64,000 bases of DNA, taken from the NCBI RefSeq assembly GCF_907177275.1, contig NZ_CAJSLV010000103.1, forward strand, positions 1-64,000. The letters are read 5' to 3'. Under the pieces are notes generated by a model. It saw only the letters and a program-made list of their open reading frames with translations, had not been told where the DNA came from and made no database searches. Below are positions 48,507-58,186 of this stretch, in pieces; position 1 is the stretch's first letter, and every line of letters starts with the position of its first letter. The position numbers were made by a program, and so were the translations under genes. Source of the stretch: Actinacidiphila cocklensis (GTDB lineage: Bacteria; Actinomycetota; Actinomycetes; Streptomycetales; Streptomycetaceae).

Positions 48507-49750
48507 GCGCGCCCGACCGCCGGCCGGCGGCCGGACCCGCGCCGCTCCCCCTGGACCTCGACAAGCTCTTCACCGCCCGGCTGCAGGCCGCCCGCGCCAG
48601 GCCGTATCTGGCAACGGCACTGTTCGCACTGCATGTTGTGGAGTCCAGGGCGGTCCCGACGATGGCCGTCGACCGGCACTGGCGGTGCTACGTGTCACCC
48701 GGGTTCGTGCAGGTCACACCGGTCGAGGAGCTGGCCGGGGTCTGGGTGCACGAGGTGTCGCACCTGCTGCGCGACCACCACGGGCGCGGCGAGCGGCTGG
48801 CCCGCAGGCAGGGGCTCTCCGGCCCTGCCGAGCAGCTGCGCAGGAACATCGCGGCGGACTGCGAGATCAACGACGACGCCTTCGGCGACGGCCTGGCGAC
48901 ACCCCAAGGCGTGGTCACACCGGCCCTGTTGGGCCTGCGCGACGGCGAGCTGATGGAGGACTACCTGCGGCAGTTCCGGCTCGGCCCGCACACCGCGCAG
49001 CTGGCGTGGCTGGACTGCGGCAGCGGTGCCGACGGCGTCGAACGGCCCTGGGACCTCGGTCCCGACGGTGCGCACGGGCTGAGCCCGCAGGAGCGGGACG
49101 GGGTCCGCTTCCGGGTCGCCCGCGGCATCAACTCCGCCCCCGGCGACACCCCCGACAGCTGGCGGCGGTGGGCGGAGGAGGTCGTCCACCCGCCGCAGCC
49201 CTGGCGGGAGTTGCTGGGGGCGGCGATCCGCTCGGCGGTCTCGGGCGGCGGCGCGGGCGACGACTACTCCTACGGCAGGCCGTCGCGCCGCTCGACCGCC
49301 GTGCCGGGCGCTGTCCTGCCGAGCCTGCGCCGCAGCCCGCCCCGGGTGTGCGTGGTCATCGACACCTCGGGGTCGGTCAGCGACGAGGAGTTGGGCACCG
49401 CCCTGCTCGAAGTCGCCGCCATCTCCCGTGCGGTGGGCGGCCGCAGCGACCAGGTGAGCGTCCTGTCGTGCGACGCGGCGGCCGGGCAGGTGCACCGGCT
49501 GTGCCGCGCCGAGGGCATCCCGCTGGTCGGCGGCGGCGGCACCGACCTGCGCGCGGGCTTCGCCCGCGCCCTGGGGACCCGGCCCGACGTCGTCGTGGTC
49601 CTGACCGACGGTTACACGCCCTGGCCCGCCACCCGCCCGCCGTGCAGGACCGTGGTCGGCCTCTTCCGCCGCGACCCCGCGAGCCGCTACAGCCCCCGCG
49701 CCCTGCGCAACGCGCCACCCGGCTGGGCCAGGGTCGTCACCGTCGGCTGA
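48503..49750 (+). CDS. VWA-like domain protein with DUF2201-type metallopeptidase part
   Basis: 415 residues; ATG overlaps the MoxR stop. Zinc motif H83EVSH87 in VWVHEVSHLLRDHH with a further E/D stretch NIAADCEINDDAF, matching the DUF2201 putative metallopeptidase. The C-terminal VWA-like domain has the metal-ion site D287TSGS and a later T-D pair (VVVLTDGYTPWP). This is the usual partner of MoxR ATPases. The pair may act in protein maturation or metal-cofactor insertion; the target is not evident from context. Confidence 0.9.
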   Translation: MSAPDRRPAAGPAPLPLDLDKLFTARLQAARARPYLATALFALHVVESRAVPTMAVDRHWRCYVSPGFVQVTPVEELAGVWVHEVSHLLRDHHGRGERLARRQGLSGPAEQLRRNIAADCEINDDAFGDGLATPQGVVTPALLGLRDGELMEDYLRQFRLGPHTAQLAWLDCGSGADGVERPWDLGPDGAHGLSPQERDGVRFRVARGINSAPGDTPDSWRRWAEEVVHPPQPWRELLGAAIRSAVSGGGAGDDYSYGRPSRRSTAVPGAVLPSLRRSPPRVCVVIDTSGSVSDEELGTALLEVAAISRAVGGRSDQVSVLSCDAAAGQVHRLCRAEGIPLVGGGGTDLRAGFARALGTRPDVVVVLTDGYTPWPATRPPCRTVVGLFRRDPASRYSPRALRNAPPGWARVVTVG

Positions 49751-49828
49751 CCGGGACCGGTCCGCCGCGGCCGAATTCCGGCGGCCCTGATAACCGGCCG
49801 ATAAGTTACCGGCGCGAATGCCGGAACC

Positions 49829-49842
49829 CCGAAACATTTCGG
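49829..49842. promoter_or_regulatory. CCGAAA-N2-TTTCGG dyad upstream of GH67
   Basis: A perfect 6-bp dyad with a 2-base centre (CCGAAACATTTCGG), 119 bp before the GH67 start. It resembles the CGAAASTTTCG LacI operator but has one extra central base. It may be a variant site of the same regulon. Confidence 0.5.
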
Positions 49843-49960
49843 TCCCGAAGAATTTCCAGACCAGTGGTGACCTCGGCGTTTACCTCGGTATTCATATTCT
49901 GTAGATTCGGTGGCGGGCCGGCGCCATGACGGCCGGTGGGCGACTGAGGCGGGAATTTCC

Positions 49961-52036
49961 GTGAGCATGGACGTATCGACTGACGTACACGCGGCATGGC
50001 TGCCGCCCGAGGCCTTCCGTGCGCTCGGGTCGCACCGGGTGCTGGTGCAGGGCGACGGGCCGCAGGGCGTGACGGTGTACGAGGAGGTGGCGCAGGCCTG
50101 TGCCGCGTACGGCGGCCGGGTGGGGCGCGCGCCGGGCGACGAGGCGGGGCCTTACGACCTGGTGTTCGCGCTGACCGGCGCCGAGCCCGCGCTGCCCGAG
50201 GCGGCCGCGGTCCTGGCCGGCGGCGGAGTGGGGGCGCTCGGCGACGAGGGTTTCCTGACCGCCCGGCGCGACGGTGTCACCGTGGTGCTCGCCGACGCCC
50301 CGGCCGGGCTGCTGTACGGGCTCTTCCACGTGGTCAGGCTCGGCGAGGCGGCCTTCGGGGGCGGCGACGCCCCGGCCGAGGCGCACCGCCCGGCGATGCG
50401 CACCCGGATGCTGGACCACTGGGACAACCTCGACGTCCACCCGGTGATGGGCCATGTCGAGCGCGGCTACTCGGGCGGGTCGATCTTCTGGCGGGACGGC
50501 GGGCCGCGCGGCGACCTGCCGCGGGTGCGGGCGTACGCGCGGCTGCTGGCGGCGACCGGCGTCAACGCGGTGTCGGTGAACAACGTCAACGTGCACACCG
50601 CGGAGACCCGGCTGCTGACCGAGCGGCTCGGCGACGTCGCGGACCTCGCGGACGTCTTCCGCCCCTACGGCATCCGGCTGCACCTGTCGGTCAACTTCGC
50701 CTCGCCCGTGGTGCTCGGCGGGCTGCCGACCGCGGACCCGCTCGACGGCGACGTCCGGGCGTGGTGGGGCAAGGCCGCGGCGCGGGTGTACGAGGCGATC
50801 CCGGACTTCGGCGGCTTCGTGGTGAAAGCCGACTCCGAGGGCCAGCCGGGTCCCTTCACCTACGGGCGCAGCCACGCCGACGGCGCCAACATGCTCGCCG
50901 AGGCGCTCGCGCCATTCGGCGGCGAGGTCCACTGGCGGGCGTTCGTCTACAACCACACGCAGGACTGGCGGGACCGCTCGACCGACCGCGCCCGCGCCGC
51001 GTACGACCATTTCGCCCCGCTGGACGGCGCATTCCACCCGAACGTCGTCCTCCAGGTCAAGCACGGCCCGATGGACTTCCAGACCCGCGAGCCGGTCTCC
51101 CCGGTGATCGCGGCGATGCCGGCCACCCGGCTCGCGGTGGAATTGCAGGTCACGCAGGAATACACCGGGCAGCAGCGGCACGTCTGCTACCTCGGCCCGA
51201 TGTGGAGCGAGGTCCTCGGATTCCGGCCGTGGGGTGCCGACAGCGAAGGCCGTACGGTCGCGGCGCTGGCCGCGGACCCCGCGGCGGGCGGCGGCCTGGT
51301 CGCCGTGTCCAACGTCGGCGACGACCCGTACTGGACCGGGCACCCGCTCGCGCAGGCCAACCTGTACGCGTTCGGGCGGCTCGCCTGGGCGCCGCACTCG
51401 GACCCGGCCGCGCTGCTCGACGAGTGGATCGACCTGACCTTCGTGCCGCTGCTGTCCCGCGACCCGGTACCGCTGCGCCGTGCGCTGCACGCGATGATGG
51501 ACGGCTCGTGGCACACCTACGAGCGCTACACCGCGCCGCTCGGCGTCGGCTTCATGGTCCGCCCCGGGCACCACTACGGCCCCGACGTGGACGGCTACGA
51601 GTACACCCCGTGGGGCACCTACCACTACGCCGACCGGGACGGCATCGGCGTGGACCGCACCCGGGCGACGGGCACCGGCTACACCGGCCAGTACCCGCAG
51701 CCCTGGTCGGCGGTCTACGAGTCGGCCGAGCGGTGCCCCGACGAGCTGCTGCTGTTCTTCCACCACGTGCCGTACGGGCATGTGCTGCAGTCGGGCAGCA
51801 CGGTGATCCAGCACATCTACGACACGCACTTCGCCGGCGCCGAGGAGGCGGCCGGACAGCGGTCTTCGTGGCAGGAGTTGGCGGGCAGCGGGCTGGTCGA
51901 CGCGGCCCTGCACGCCCGGGTGCTGGAGCGCCTCGACGAGCAGGTGCGGTGCGCGCAGGAGTGGCGCGACCAGGTCAACGCCTACTTCCTGCGCAAGTCC
52001 GGGGTCCGGGACGCCCGCGGCCGGCACATCCCGTAG
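49961..52036 (+). CDS. GH67 alpha-glucuronidase
   Basis: 691 residues from the GTG at 49961 (GGGA upstream); ATG at 49967 is an alternative. No signal peptide, so intracellular. GH67 catalytic features: acid Glu293 in KADSEGQPGP, Asp372 in KHGPMDFQTREP and Glu400 in ELQVTQEYTG. The end RDQVNAYFLRKSGVRDARGRHIP is the classic GH67 tail. These enzymes remove 4-O-methylglucuronic acid from the end of xylo-oligosaccharides (aldouronates). It stands beside the importer, GH39 and esterase genes of the same pathway and has its own promoter. Confidence 0.95.
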   Translation: MSMDVSTDVHAAWLPPEAFRALGSHRVLVQGDGPQGVTVYEEVAQACAAYGGRVGRAPGDEAGPYDLVFALTGAEPALPEAAAVLAGGGVGALGDEGFLTARRDGVTVVLADAPAGLLYGLFHVVRLGEAAFGGGDAPAEAHRPAMRTRMLDHWDNLDVHPVMGHVERGYSGGSIFWRDGGPRGDLPRVRAYARLLAATGVNAVSVNNVNVHTAETRLLTERLGDVADLADVFRPYGIRLHLSVNFASPVVLGGLPTADPLDGDVRAWWGKAAARVYEAIPDFGGFVVKADSEGQPGPFTYGRSHADGANMLAEALAPFGGEVHWRAFVYNHTQDWRDRSTDRARAAYDHFAPLDGAFHPNVVLQVKHGPMDFQTREPVSPVIAAMPATRLAVELQVTQEYTGQQRHVCYLGPMWSEVLGFRPWGADSEGRTVAALAADPAAGGGLVAVSNVGDDPYWTGHPLAQANLYAFGRLAWAPHSDPAALLDEWIDLTFVPLLSRDPVPLRRALHAMMDGSWHTYERYTAPLGVGFMVRPGHHYGPDVDGYEYTPWGTYHYADRDGIGVDRTRATGTGYTGQYPQPWSAVYESAERCPDELLLFFHHVPYGHVLQSGSTVIQHIYDTHFAGAEEAAGQRSSWQELAGSGLVDAALHARVLERLDEQVRCAQEWRDQVNAYFLRKSGVRDARGRHIP

Positions 52037-52048
52037 GTGAACGGCGAA

Positions 52049-52079
52049 CGCCGCCGCCCCGGACGGAGGGGCGGCGGCG
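52049..52079. terminator. Bidirectional hairpin terminator between GH67 and GH42 genes
   Basis: A 12-bp perfect stem (arm CGCCGCCGCCCC) with a 7-base loop, 12 bp past the GH67 stop and 20 bp before the convergent GH42 stop. It can end both transcripts. Confidence 0.85.
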
Positions 52080-52099
52080 CTCTGGGCCGGGGCGCGGGT

Positions 52100-54127
52100 T
52101 CAGTCGTTCTCGCGCAGCACCCTCACCCCGTAGGGGTCCAGGCCGAACGGGCGGCCCGGGTCGATACGTTCACCGGTGAGCAGGTCGAGCCCGCCGGCGC
52201 CCGCGGGCACCTCGACGGGCTCGGCCGCGTGGTTGAGCAGGAACAGCAGCCGCGTCCCGTCGGGCGCGACCCTCGCGGCGGTCTCCAGGCCCGGCAGTTC
52301 CGGGTAGCGGCCGGTGATGCCGTGGGTGTCGAGCACCTGCCGGACGACCCGGCCGACCCCGGCCTGGTCCAAGCCCGCGGCGACGTACCAGCCGTGCCCG
52401 GCGCCGAAGGAGTTCCTGGTGACGGCGGGCGAACCGGCGTAGAAGTCGGCCTGGTAGGTGCCGACGACCTCGGCGCCCTGCGGGATGACCAGTTCGAACA
52501 GCAGCCGCGCCTCGACCTCCGGTGAACCGTCCGCGAAGCGCACCGGGTTGGCGAACTCCGGGCCGCGGGCGTCCCATTCGTCGATCCTGATGCCCATGAG
52601 CGGGCCGAGCGGCCCGGGGACGTCCATCAGGAAGGCGTTGTCCGACTCGTCGACCCGGCCCGAAAGGTAACTCGTCAGCACCGATCCGCCGCGCCTGGCC
52701 ACCGCTTCGAGCCGCTCGGCCAGGTCGTCCTTGATCATGTGCAGCGCGGGCGCGACGACCACGTCGTAGCCGGACAGGTCCGCGGTCACCGGGACGACGT
52801 CGACGTCGACGCCGGCCTCCCACAGCGCGCGGTAGTAGCTGAGCACCACCTGCTGGTAGCGGACCAGCCGCGAGGGGCCGTCGGACAGTTCCAGCGTCCA
52901 CCAGCTGTCCCAGTCGAAGAGCAGCGCGGTCCGCGCCGGGGTGCGGGCGCCCAGTGCCACGCTGCCGAGGCGTTCCAGCTCCTCGCCCAGCGCGGCCACC
53001 TCGCGGAAGACCCGGGTGTCGTCGCGGCCCGCGTGGTTGATGACCGCGCCGAAGAGCTTCTCGCTCGCCCCCTTCGAGGCGCGCATCTGGAAGAACAGCA
53101 CCGCGTCGGCGCCGTGCGCGACCGCCTGCCAGCTCCACAGCCGCATCACCCCGGGCCGCTTGACCGGGTTGACGTCGCGGCACGCGGTGGTGCTGGGCGC
53201 CTGCTCCATCAGCCAGAACGGCTGCCCGTCCTTCAGGCCGCGCATCAGGTCGTGGCTCAGGCCCATCCAGGCCGGCGACTGATCCTCCGGCGGGTAGTTG
53301 TCCCAGGACGCGAAGTCCAGGTGCGGCGCCCACCGGTGGTAGTCCAGCGGGCGGTACATGCCCATGAAGTTGGTGGTGACCGGGGTGTCCGCGCTGAAGC
53401 GGCGGATCGCCGCCTTCTCGTCGCGGAAGTTGGCGAGCATCGCGTCGGACATGAACCGCAGGTAGTCCAGGGTGATGCCCTGGAAGGCGGTGTGGTCGGG
53501 GCCGCGCCAGTGCTCGGTGAGCGCGGAGGGCGCCTCGATCTCGTCCCAGTCGTAGAAGGTGTGCGACCAGAACATGGTGTTCCAGGCGGTGTTGAGCGCG
53601 TCCAGGGTCGTGTACTTCTCGCGCAGCCAGCCGCGGAAGGCGGCGGTGCAGTTCTCGCAGTAGCAGGCGCCCCCGTACTCGTTGCCGACGTGCCAGGCGA
53701 TGACGGCGGAGCGGTCGGCGTAGCGTTCCGCGATGCGCCCGGCGACCTCGGCGGACAGCCGGCGGAAGACCGGTGAGCTGGGGCAGGAGTTGTGCCGCTG
53801 CCCGTAGCGGTGCCTGCGGCCCTCGAAGTCGGTGCGGGTGACCTCGGGGTGGGCGCGGGCAAGCCACGCGGGGTGCGCGCCGGTGCCGGTGGCCAGGCAG
53901 ATCCGCCGGCCGTGCGCCTCGGCCTCGGCGACGATCCGGTCCAGGACGGTGAAGTCGTAGACGTCCTCTGCGGGTTGGGTCTGAGCCCAGGTGAAGACGC
54001 CGAGGGTGACGGTGTCGATGCGTGCGGCGTCGAAGAGCCGGTAGTCCTCCTTCCACACCTCCTGCGGCCACTGCTCCGGGTTGTAGTCCCCGCCGTAGGG
54101 CGTGCTGGGAGTGGCGGGCAGGCTCAT
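52100..54127 (-). CDS. GH42 beta-galactosidase/arabinopyranosidase-type glycosidase
   Basis: 675 residues, no signal peptide. ATG overlaps the DUF624 stop by 4 bp. GH42 features: YGGDYNPEQWP at the start, acid/base Glu150 in HVGNEYGG, nucleophile Glu307 in WLMEQAP, and the structural zinc cysteines C115, C155, C157 and C160. Members remove beta-galactosyl or alpha-L-arabinopyranosyl groups. In this operon it most likely trims side-chain sugars from imported xylan or arabinogalactan oligosaccharides. Last gene of the six-gene operon. Confidence 0.94.
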   Translation of the reverse strand: MSLPATPSTPYGGDYNPEQWPQEVWKEDYRLFDAARIDTVTLGVFTWAQTQPAEDVYDFTVLDRIVAEAEAHGRRICLATGTGAHPAWLARAHPEVTRTDFEGRRHRYGQRHNSCPSSPVFRRLSAEVAGRIAERYADRSAVIAWHVGNEYGGACYCENCTAAFRGWLREKYTTLDALNTAWNTMFWSHTFYDWDEIEAPSALTEHWRGPDHTAFQGITLDYLRFMSDAMLANFRDEKAAIRRFSADTPVTTNFMGMYRPLDYHRWAPHLDFASWDNYPPEDQSPAWMGLSHDLMRGLKDGQPFWLMEQAPSTTACRDVNPVKRPGVMRLWSWQAVAHGADAVLFFQMRASKGASEKLFGAVINHAGRDDTRVFREVAALGEELERLGSVALGARTPARTALLFDWDSWWTLELSDGPSRLVRYQQVVLSYYRALWEAGVDVDVVPVTADLSGYDVVVAPALHMIKDDLAERLEAVARRGGSVLTSYLSGRVDESDNAFLMDVPGPLGPLMGIRIDEWDARGPEFANPVRFADGSPEVEARLLFELVIPQGAEVVGTYQADFYAGSPAVTRNSFGAGHGWYVAAGLDQAGVGRVVRQVLDTHGITGRYPELPGLETAARVAPDGTRLLFLLNHAAEPVEVPAGAGGLDLLTGERIDPGRPFGLDPYGVRVLREND

Positions 54128-54813
54128 GCGGTGAATTCCTCGCGGATCTCGGTGATCATCGGACGGCTGTTGAGCAGGGTTCCCGCGGCGACGACCGACG
54201 CCAGCAGGAGCGGCAGCACCTGGGCGCCCGCGGCGGTGACCGCGACGGCGGCGGCGAGCACGCACAGGTTGCCGACCGTGGCCCGGAAGGACTTCACCAG
54301 GAAGTACGCGGCGAGCCGGGCGGTGTCGACGGCCTTGAAGGTGAACAGCGAGGTGATCACCAGCGCGTTGGTCACCCACAGCGCCGAGACCACCGCGACG
54401 ACCAGCAGCAGCCCCATCCACCAGCCGGGTACGCCGGCCGCGTCGCGGTGGGTCAGGACGGTGCAGATCAGCGCCATCGCGGCCAGCCACGGCGCCCAGA
54501 CCGTGAACACCCCGGGGACGGCGGCCCGGTAGCCGCGCCGGTAGGCCCGCGCCGGGTGCAGCTCGGTCAGGTCGCGGCTGCGGTGGTGCCAGGCGTAGAG
54601 GGCGGCGGACCAGGCGGGTCCCGCGGGCAGGGCGCAGAGCGCGGCCAGCGGCACGTTGCTTGCGTCCCGGTCCAGCAGCCCGAGCAGCACCAGGCCGGGC
54701 GCGGCCCCGAGCACGAGCAGCACTTCGAGCACGAGCAGGCTGTAGACCAGGGCGGCGGCGCGGGCCAGCGGGCCTTCGCCGAACTCCTTGCGGGTCGCGG
54801 ATGCGGTGCTCAC
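54124..54813 (-). CDS. DUF624 (YesL-like) membrane protein
   Basis: 229 residues from a GTG overlapping the GH39 stop by 4 bp. Five to six hydrophobic helices (ALVYSLLVLEVLLVLGAAPGLVLL, WWMGLLLVVAVVSALWVTNALVITSLF). DUF624/YesL proteins are found in Lpl-type sugar-importer operons of plant-polysaccharide degraders and are of unknown role. Its place between two glycosidase genes and downstream of the importer fits that pattern. Confidence 0.88.
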   Translation of the reverse strand: MSTASATRKEFGEGPLARAAALVYSLLVLEVLLVLGAAPGLVLLGLLDRDASNVPLAALCALPAGPAWSAALYAWHHRSRDLTELHPARAYRRGYRAAVPGVFTVWAPWLAAMALICTVLTHRDAAGVPGWWMGLLLVVAVVSALWVTNALVITSLFTFKAVDTARLAAYFLVKSFRATVGNLCVLAAAVAVTAAGAQVLPLLLASVVAAGTLLNSRPMITEIREEFTA

Positions 54814-56360
54814 CGGGTGCCTCCTGCGCCGCTGTGCGGCGGCTGCGGTGTCAGGCCGAGCAGCCGGCCCTCGTTCCACCACGGCGGCGTCTCGTCCTGG
54901 ACGGGGGTCAGCTCCAGCAGCGTGACCTCGTGCCGGCCCAGCACCAGGTCGCAGTCGACCCGGCCGCCGCCCACCGGCAGGGAGCGGTGGCTGCGGGCGG
55001 GTTCCGCGGCCTCCCGCAGCGCGTCGAGCCGCCGCCGGTCGGGCGAGGCGGGCCGGCCCATCTCGCACCAGGCGGCGTAGGCGTTGCCCGCGTCCTCGGA
55101 CACCGAGGAGCGCTGGACGTAGACGGTGGAGCCGTCGGGACCCCCGACCGGGACCGACAGCCGCACCGTGTGCCCGTCGGCCGGCTCGCCGCCGGTGACG
55201 TCGACCGGCGCCCAGGCCAGGACGCTGATCCGGCCGTCGTCGTGCCGGGTGACCAGGTGGTCCTCGCCGCGGGAGAGCACCGCGTCACCCATGCGGGCCA
55301 TGAACGCGTACAGGTGGTAGGTGGGCTTCTTGATCTGCCGGTGGGTCAGCAGGCCGAACCCGCCGTGGAAGAGGGCGGTGGGGATGCCGACCTCCTCGAA
55401 CATGTCGCTGAAGGTCCAGTAGGAGAAGGAGTCGACCAGGTCGCCGCCGGCCGCCAGCACCGGCGCCAGGTAGGCGGCGTGCAGCGCGGTGTCGTGGATC
55501 GGGTTGTCGGGTCGGTAGGAGGAGTTGAACTCGGTGATATGCACCGGCAGTTCGGCCAGCGCGGTGCCGGCCAGCTGCTCGCCGGGCGCCGCGAACTGCT
55601 CCAGCAGCCCGGAGGCGGGGACCAGGGTCTGGTGGGTACCGAAGGGCACCTCCTGGGCCGGGCCCGAGGTGTAGGCGTGCCTGCTGACGAAGTCGATCGG
55701 CGCCGAGCGCTCCGTGACGAAGTCGGCGAAGCGGGTGATCCACTCAGGCTGGTAGCCGGGCGCCAGCGACGGCCCGCCCACCTGGAGTCCGGCGTCCACG
55801 TCCTTGACGGCCGCGGCGGTGACCTCGTAGAGCCGGTGGTAGGCGTCCTGGTCGGCGCCGGCCCAGAAGTCCTTCAGGTTGGGCTCGTTCCACACCTCGA
55901 TCGGCCAGCCGCGGACCTCCTCCAGGCCGTAGCGGTCGACCAGGTGCCGCACGGTGGCGCTCACCAGGTCGGCCCACTCCCGCCAGTCCCGCGGCGGGGT
56001 GACGTTGCCCTGCCACCAGAAGACGGTCTGGTCGCCGGAGGCCAGCGTGGAGGGCATGAAGCCCAGCTCGACGAACGGCCTGATGCCCAGGTCGAGATAG
56101 GCGTCGACGACCTGGTCGACGTAGGTGAAGGAGTGCCGCACCCGCCGGACGCCCTGGTGCTCGTACGGCCGGTGGATGCCGATGCCGTCGCTCAGCAGGC
56201 CGTGGCCCCTGATGTGCCGGAAGCCGATGTCCTGCTGGACGAGCGCCAGGGAGTCCTGGTAGTCGCGCCGCAGCGCGAGGTCGAACCGGCCGGTACCGAC
56301 GCAGAAGCGCCATGCGTCCGTCAGCCGTCCTGTGGGCTGGTCGGGAACGTGAATCCGCAT
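54810..56360 (-). CDS. GH39 beta-xylosidase
   Basis: 516 residues, GAAGGATC upstream of ATG, no signal peptide. GH39 barrel: RFCVGTGRFDLALRRDYQ, FRHIRGHGLLSD, acid/base Glu159 in VWNEPNL and nucleophile Glu277 in HITEFNSSY. The C-terminal beta domain continues to residue ~500. GH39 enzymes cut xylose units from short xylo-oligosaccharides inside the cell. It directly follows the binding-protein gene of the importer, matching the aldouronate pathway. Confidence 0.95.
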   Translation of the reverse strand: MRIHVPDQPTGRLTDAWRFCVGTGRFDLALRRDYQDSLALVQQDIGFRHIRGHGLLSDGIGIHRPYEHQGVRRVRHSFTYVDQVVDAYLDLGIRPFVELGFMPSTLASGDQTVFWWQGNVTPPRDWREWADLVSATVRHLVDRYGLEEVRGWPIEVWNEPNLKDFWAGADQDAYHRLYEVTAAAVKDVDAGLQVGGPSLAPGYQPEWITRFADFVTERSAPIDFVSRHAYTSGPAQEVPFGTHQTLVPASGLLEQFAAPGEQLAGTALAELPVHITEFNSSYRPDNPIHDTALHAAYLAPVLAAGGDLVDSFSYWTFSDMFEEVGIPTALFHGGFGLLTHRQIKKPTYHLYAFMARMGDAVLSRGEDHLVTRHDDGRISVLAWAPVDVTGGEPADGHTVRLSVPVGGPDGSTVYVQRSSVSEDAGNAYAAWCEMGRPASPDRRRLDALREAAEPARSHRSLPVGGGRVDCDLVLGRHEVTLLELTPVQDETPPWWNEGRLLGLTPQPPHSGAGGTR

Positions 56361-56417
56361 GTGGGTGATCCTTCGATGACGTCGTCGGTGCCGGACGGTC
56401 CTGCTGAGCCGGGTCGG

Positions 56418-58094
56418 TCAGCTCTTGTCGCCGCCGGTCTTGGCCTTCTTGAAGCGGTCGTAGGCGCCGTTGAGCAGGGACAGGTACTGGTCCCCGTTCT
56501 TGCCCTTCAGCTCGCCCTTGAACGCGTCCCACTCGCTCAGCGGGCGGTCGCCGAGGATGAACTTCAGCGTCTGCTGCTGGACGTAGTCCTTCAGCGGCGC
56601 CTCGTACAGCGAGAACTGCTCCTGCTCGTCTGCGTTGAGCGGGTGCGGCGGCGGCACGGGCAGCGTCTTGCGGGCGGTCATCACCTTCTGGAAGTCCTTC
56701 TCCTCCTGGGAGAAGGTCGACTCCAGCAGCTGGGTGCTGCCGCCGTAGGCGAAGTTGCCGTTGGAGAAGCCGAAGTCCACGTTCAGCTTCTTGGTCGCGG
56801 TCGGGTTGAGCCCGACGTAGTCGACGTCGTTGGTCAGGTGGAAGTTGCCCGACGCGTCACGGGTGTACGTCACACCCTCGACGCCCCACTTGGCGAAGAT
56901 CTGGCCGTCGTCGGAGTAGAACAGCCAGTCCACGAACTGCATCATGGCGACGAAGTCCGCCGAGTTGCGGGCCTTCTTGGAGATCATCAGGCCGTTCTCC
57001 AGCCGCAGGCCGACCTTCACCTCGCCCGCCGGGCCGGTCGGGACCGGGATCTTGACGACCTTCGCGCTCGGCACCGACTTGGCCAGGCCCGGACGGTAGG
57101 TGTTGACCAGCTCCTGCGCGTTGGTGCTGATCACGAAGGACTTGCCGGAGGTGAACTTGGCGTTCGCCTGGTCGTCGGTCTGGGTGAAGCTCTCCGGGTC
57201 GAGCAGCTTCTCGGCCACCAGCTTCTGGGCGTAGGCGATCATCGCCTTGTACTGGTCCATCGCGCCGGTGAGCACGAACTTGTCCGACGCGCTGTCGTAC
57301 GCGGCGTTGGCGTAGCCCCAGCCGCCGCCGTAACCGGCGCCGAAGGCCTGGCCGAAGGTCTGCAGCATCGCGCCGCCCGGGGTGGGCTGGCTCCAGCGGT
57401 CGGTCATCGGGTACGAGTCGGGATGCGCGGCCTTCATCGCCTTCAGGACGCTGTAGAGCTCGTCGAGGGTCTTGGGGATCTGCAGGCCCAGCTCGTCGAG
57501 GACGTCGGTGCGGATCGCGAAGGAGTAGTCGATCCACACGTCCTCGTGCAGGCCCGGGAGGACGTAGTACTTGCCGTCGTCCTGCAGGACGGTGTCCAGG
57601 TCGCCCTGGAGGTTCCACTTGGCGAGCTTGTCCTTGAAGTTCGGCATCAGGTCGACGTAGTCGCTGACCGCCAGGATCGCGCCGGAGGACACGAACGCCG
57701 CCTCCTGGCCCGGGTAGGTCTTGGGGAGCAGCAGCGGGGCGTCGCCGCCGCCGATGATGACGCTGCGCTTGTTCTCGTAGTCGCTGAGCGGCACCACGGT
57801 CGGCTTGAGGGTGACGTTGGTGCGCTTGGCCAGCTCGGTCCAGAACAGCCAGTTGGCCTTCTCGGGATAACCGGGGTTGTCGTTGAGCAGGGTGGTGAAG
57901 GCCACCGGCTTGCTCGCCTTGAACTGCTCGTTGACGCCGAACTTGTCCATGGCGTCGGTTCTGTTCTTCGACAGGTCCGCGCCCTTGTCGTCGTCGGAGC
58001 CGCCGTCGCTGCTGCAGCCGGCGAGCCCGAGCGAGGCCGCGCCCAGCGTGGCGCCGAGCGACACGAGCATCGAGCGCCGCGAGATGTTGTTCAT
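56418..58094 (-). CDS. ABC importer solute-binding lipoprotein, LplA/AguE-like
   Basis: 558 residues from ATG 58094. The signal carries both twin-arginine residues (ISRRSMLVSLG) and a lipobox LAGC, so it is probably a Tat-exported lipoprotein. The mature protein is long, like LplA/YtcQ binding proteins: FTTLLNDNPGYPEKANWLFW, YVLPGLHEDVWIDYSFAIRTDVLDELGL. In Geobacillus, the related AguEFG importer takes up aldouronates next to GH67. It sits with two permease genes upstream and GH39 downstream. No ATPase gene is present; a shared MsiK-type ATPase is expected in streptomycetes. Confidence 0.93.
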   Translation of the reverse strand: MNNISRRSMLVSLGATLGAASLGLAGCSSDGGSDDDKGADLSKNRTDAMDKFGVNEQFKASKPVAFTTLLNDNPGYPEKANWLFWTELAKRTNVTLKPTVVPLSDYENKRSVIIGGGDAPLLLPKTYPGQEAAFVSSGAILAVSDYVDLMPNFKDKLAKWNLQGDLDTVLQDDGKYYVLPGLHEDVWIDYSFAIRTDVLDELGLQIPKTLDELYSVLKAMKAAHPDSYPMTDRWSQPTPGGAMLQTFGQAFGAGYGGGWGYANAAYDSASDKFVLTGAMDQYKAMIAYAQKLVAEKLLDPESFTQTDDQANAKFTSGKSFVISTNAQELVNTYRPGLAKSVPSAKVVKIPVPTGPAGEVKVGLRLENGLMISKKARNSADFVAMMQFVDWLFYSDDGQIFAKWGVEGVTYTRDASGNFHLTNDVDYVGLNPTATKKLNVDFGFSNGNFAYGGSTQLLESTFSQEEKDFQKVMTARKTLPVPPPHPLNADEQEQFSLYEAPLKDYVQQQTLKFILGDRPLSEWDAFKGELKGKNGDQYLSLLNGAYDRFKKAKTGGDKS

Positions 58095-58186
58095 GTCAGA
58101 CTCCATTCCCGCCGTTGCGGGAGTTCGAGGTGGGTGGTGGGTGCCACGGGTGGTGCGGGGAGCCGGCGGATGTGCGCCGCGGGACG

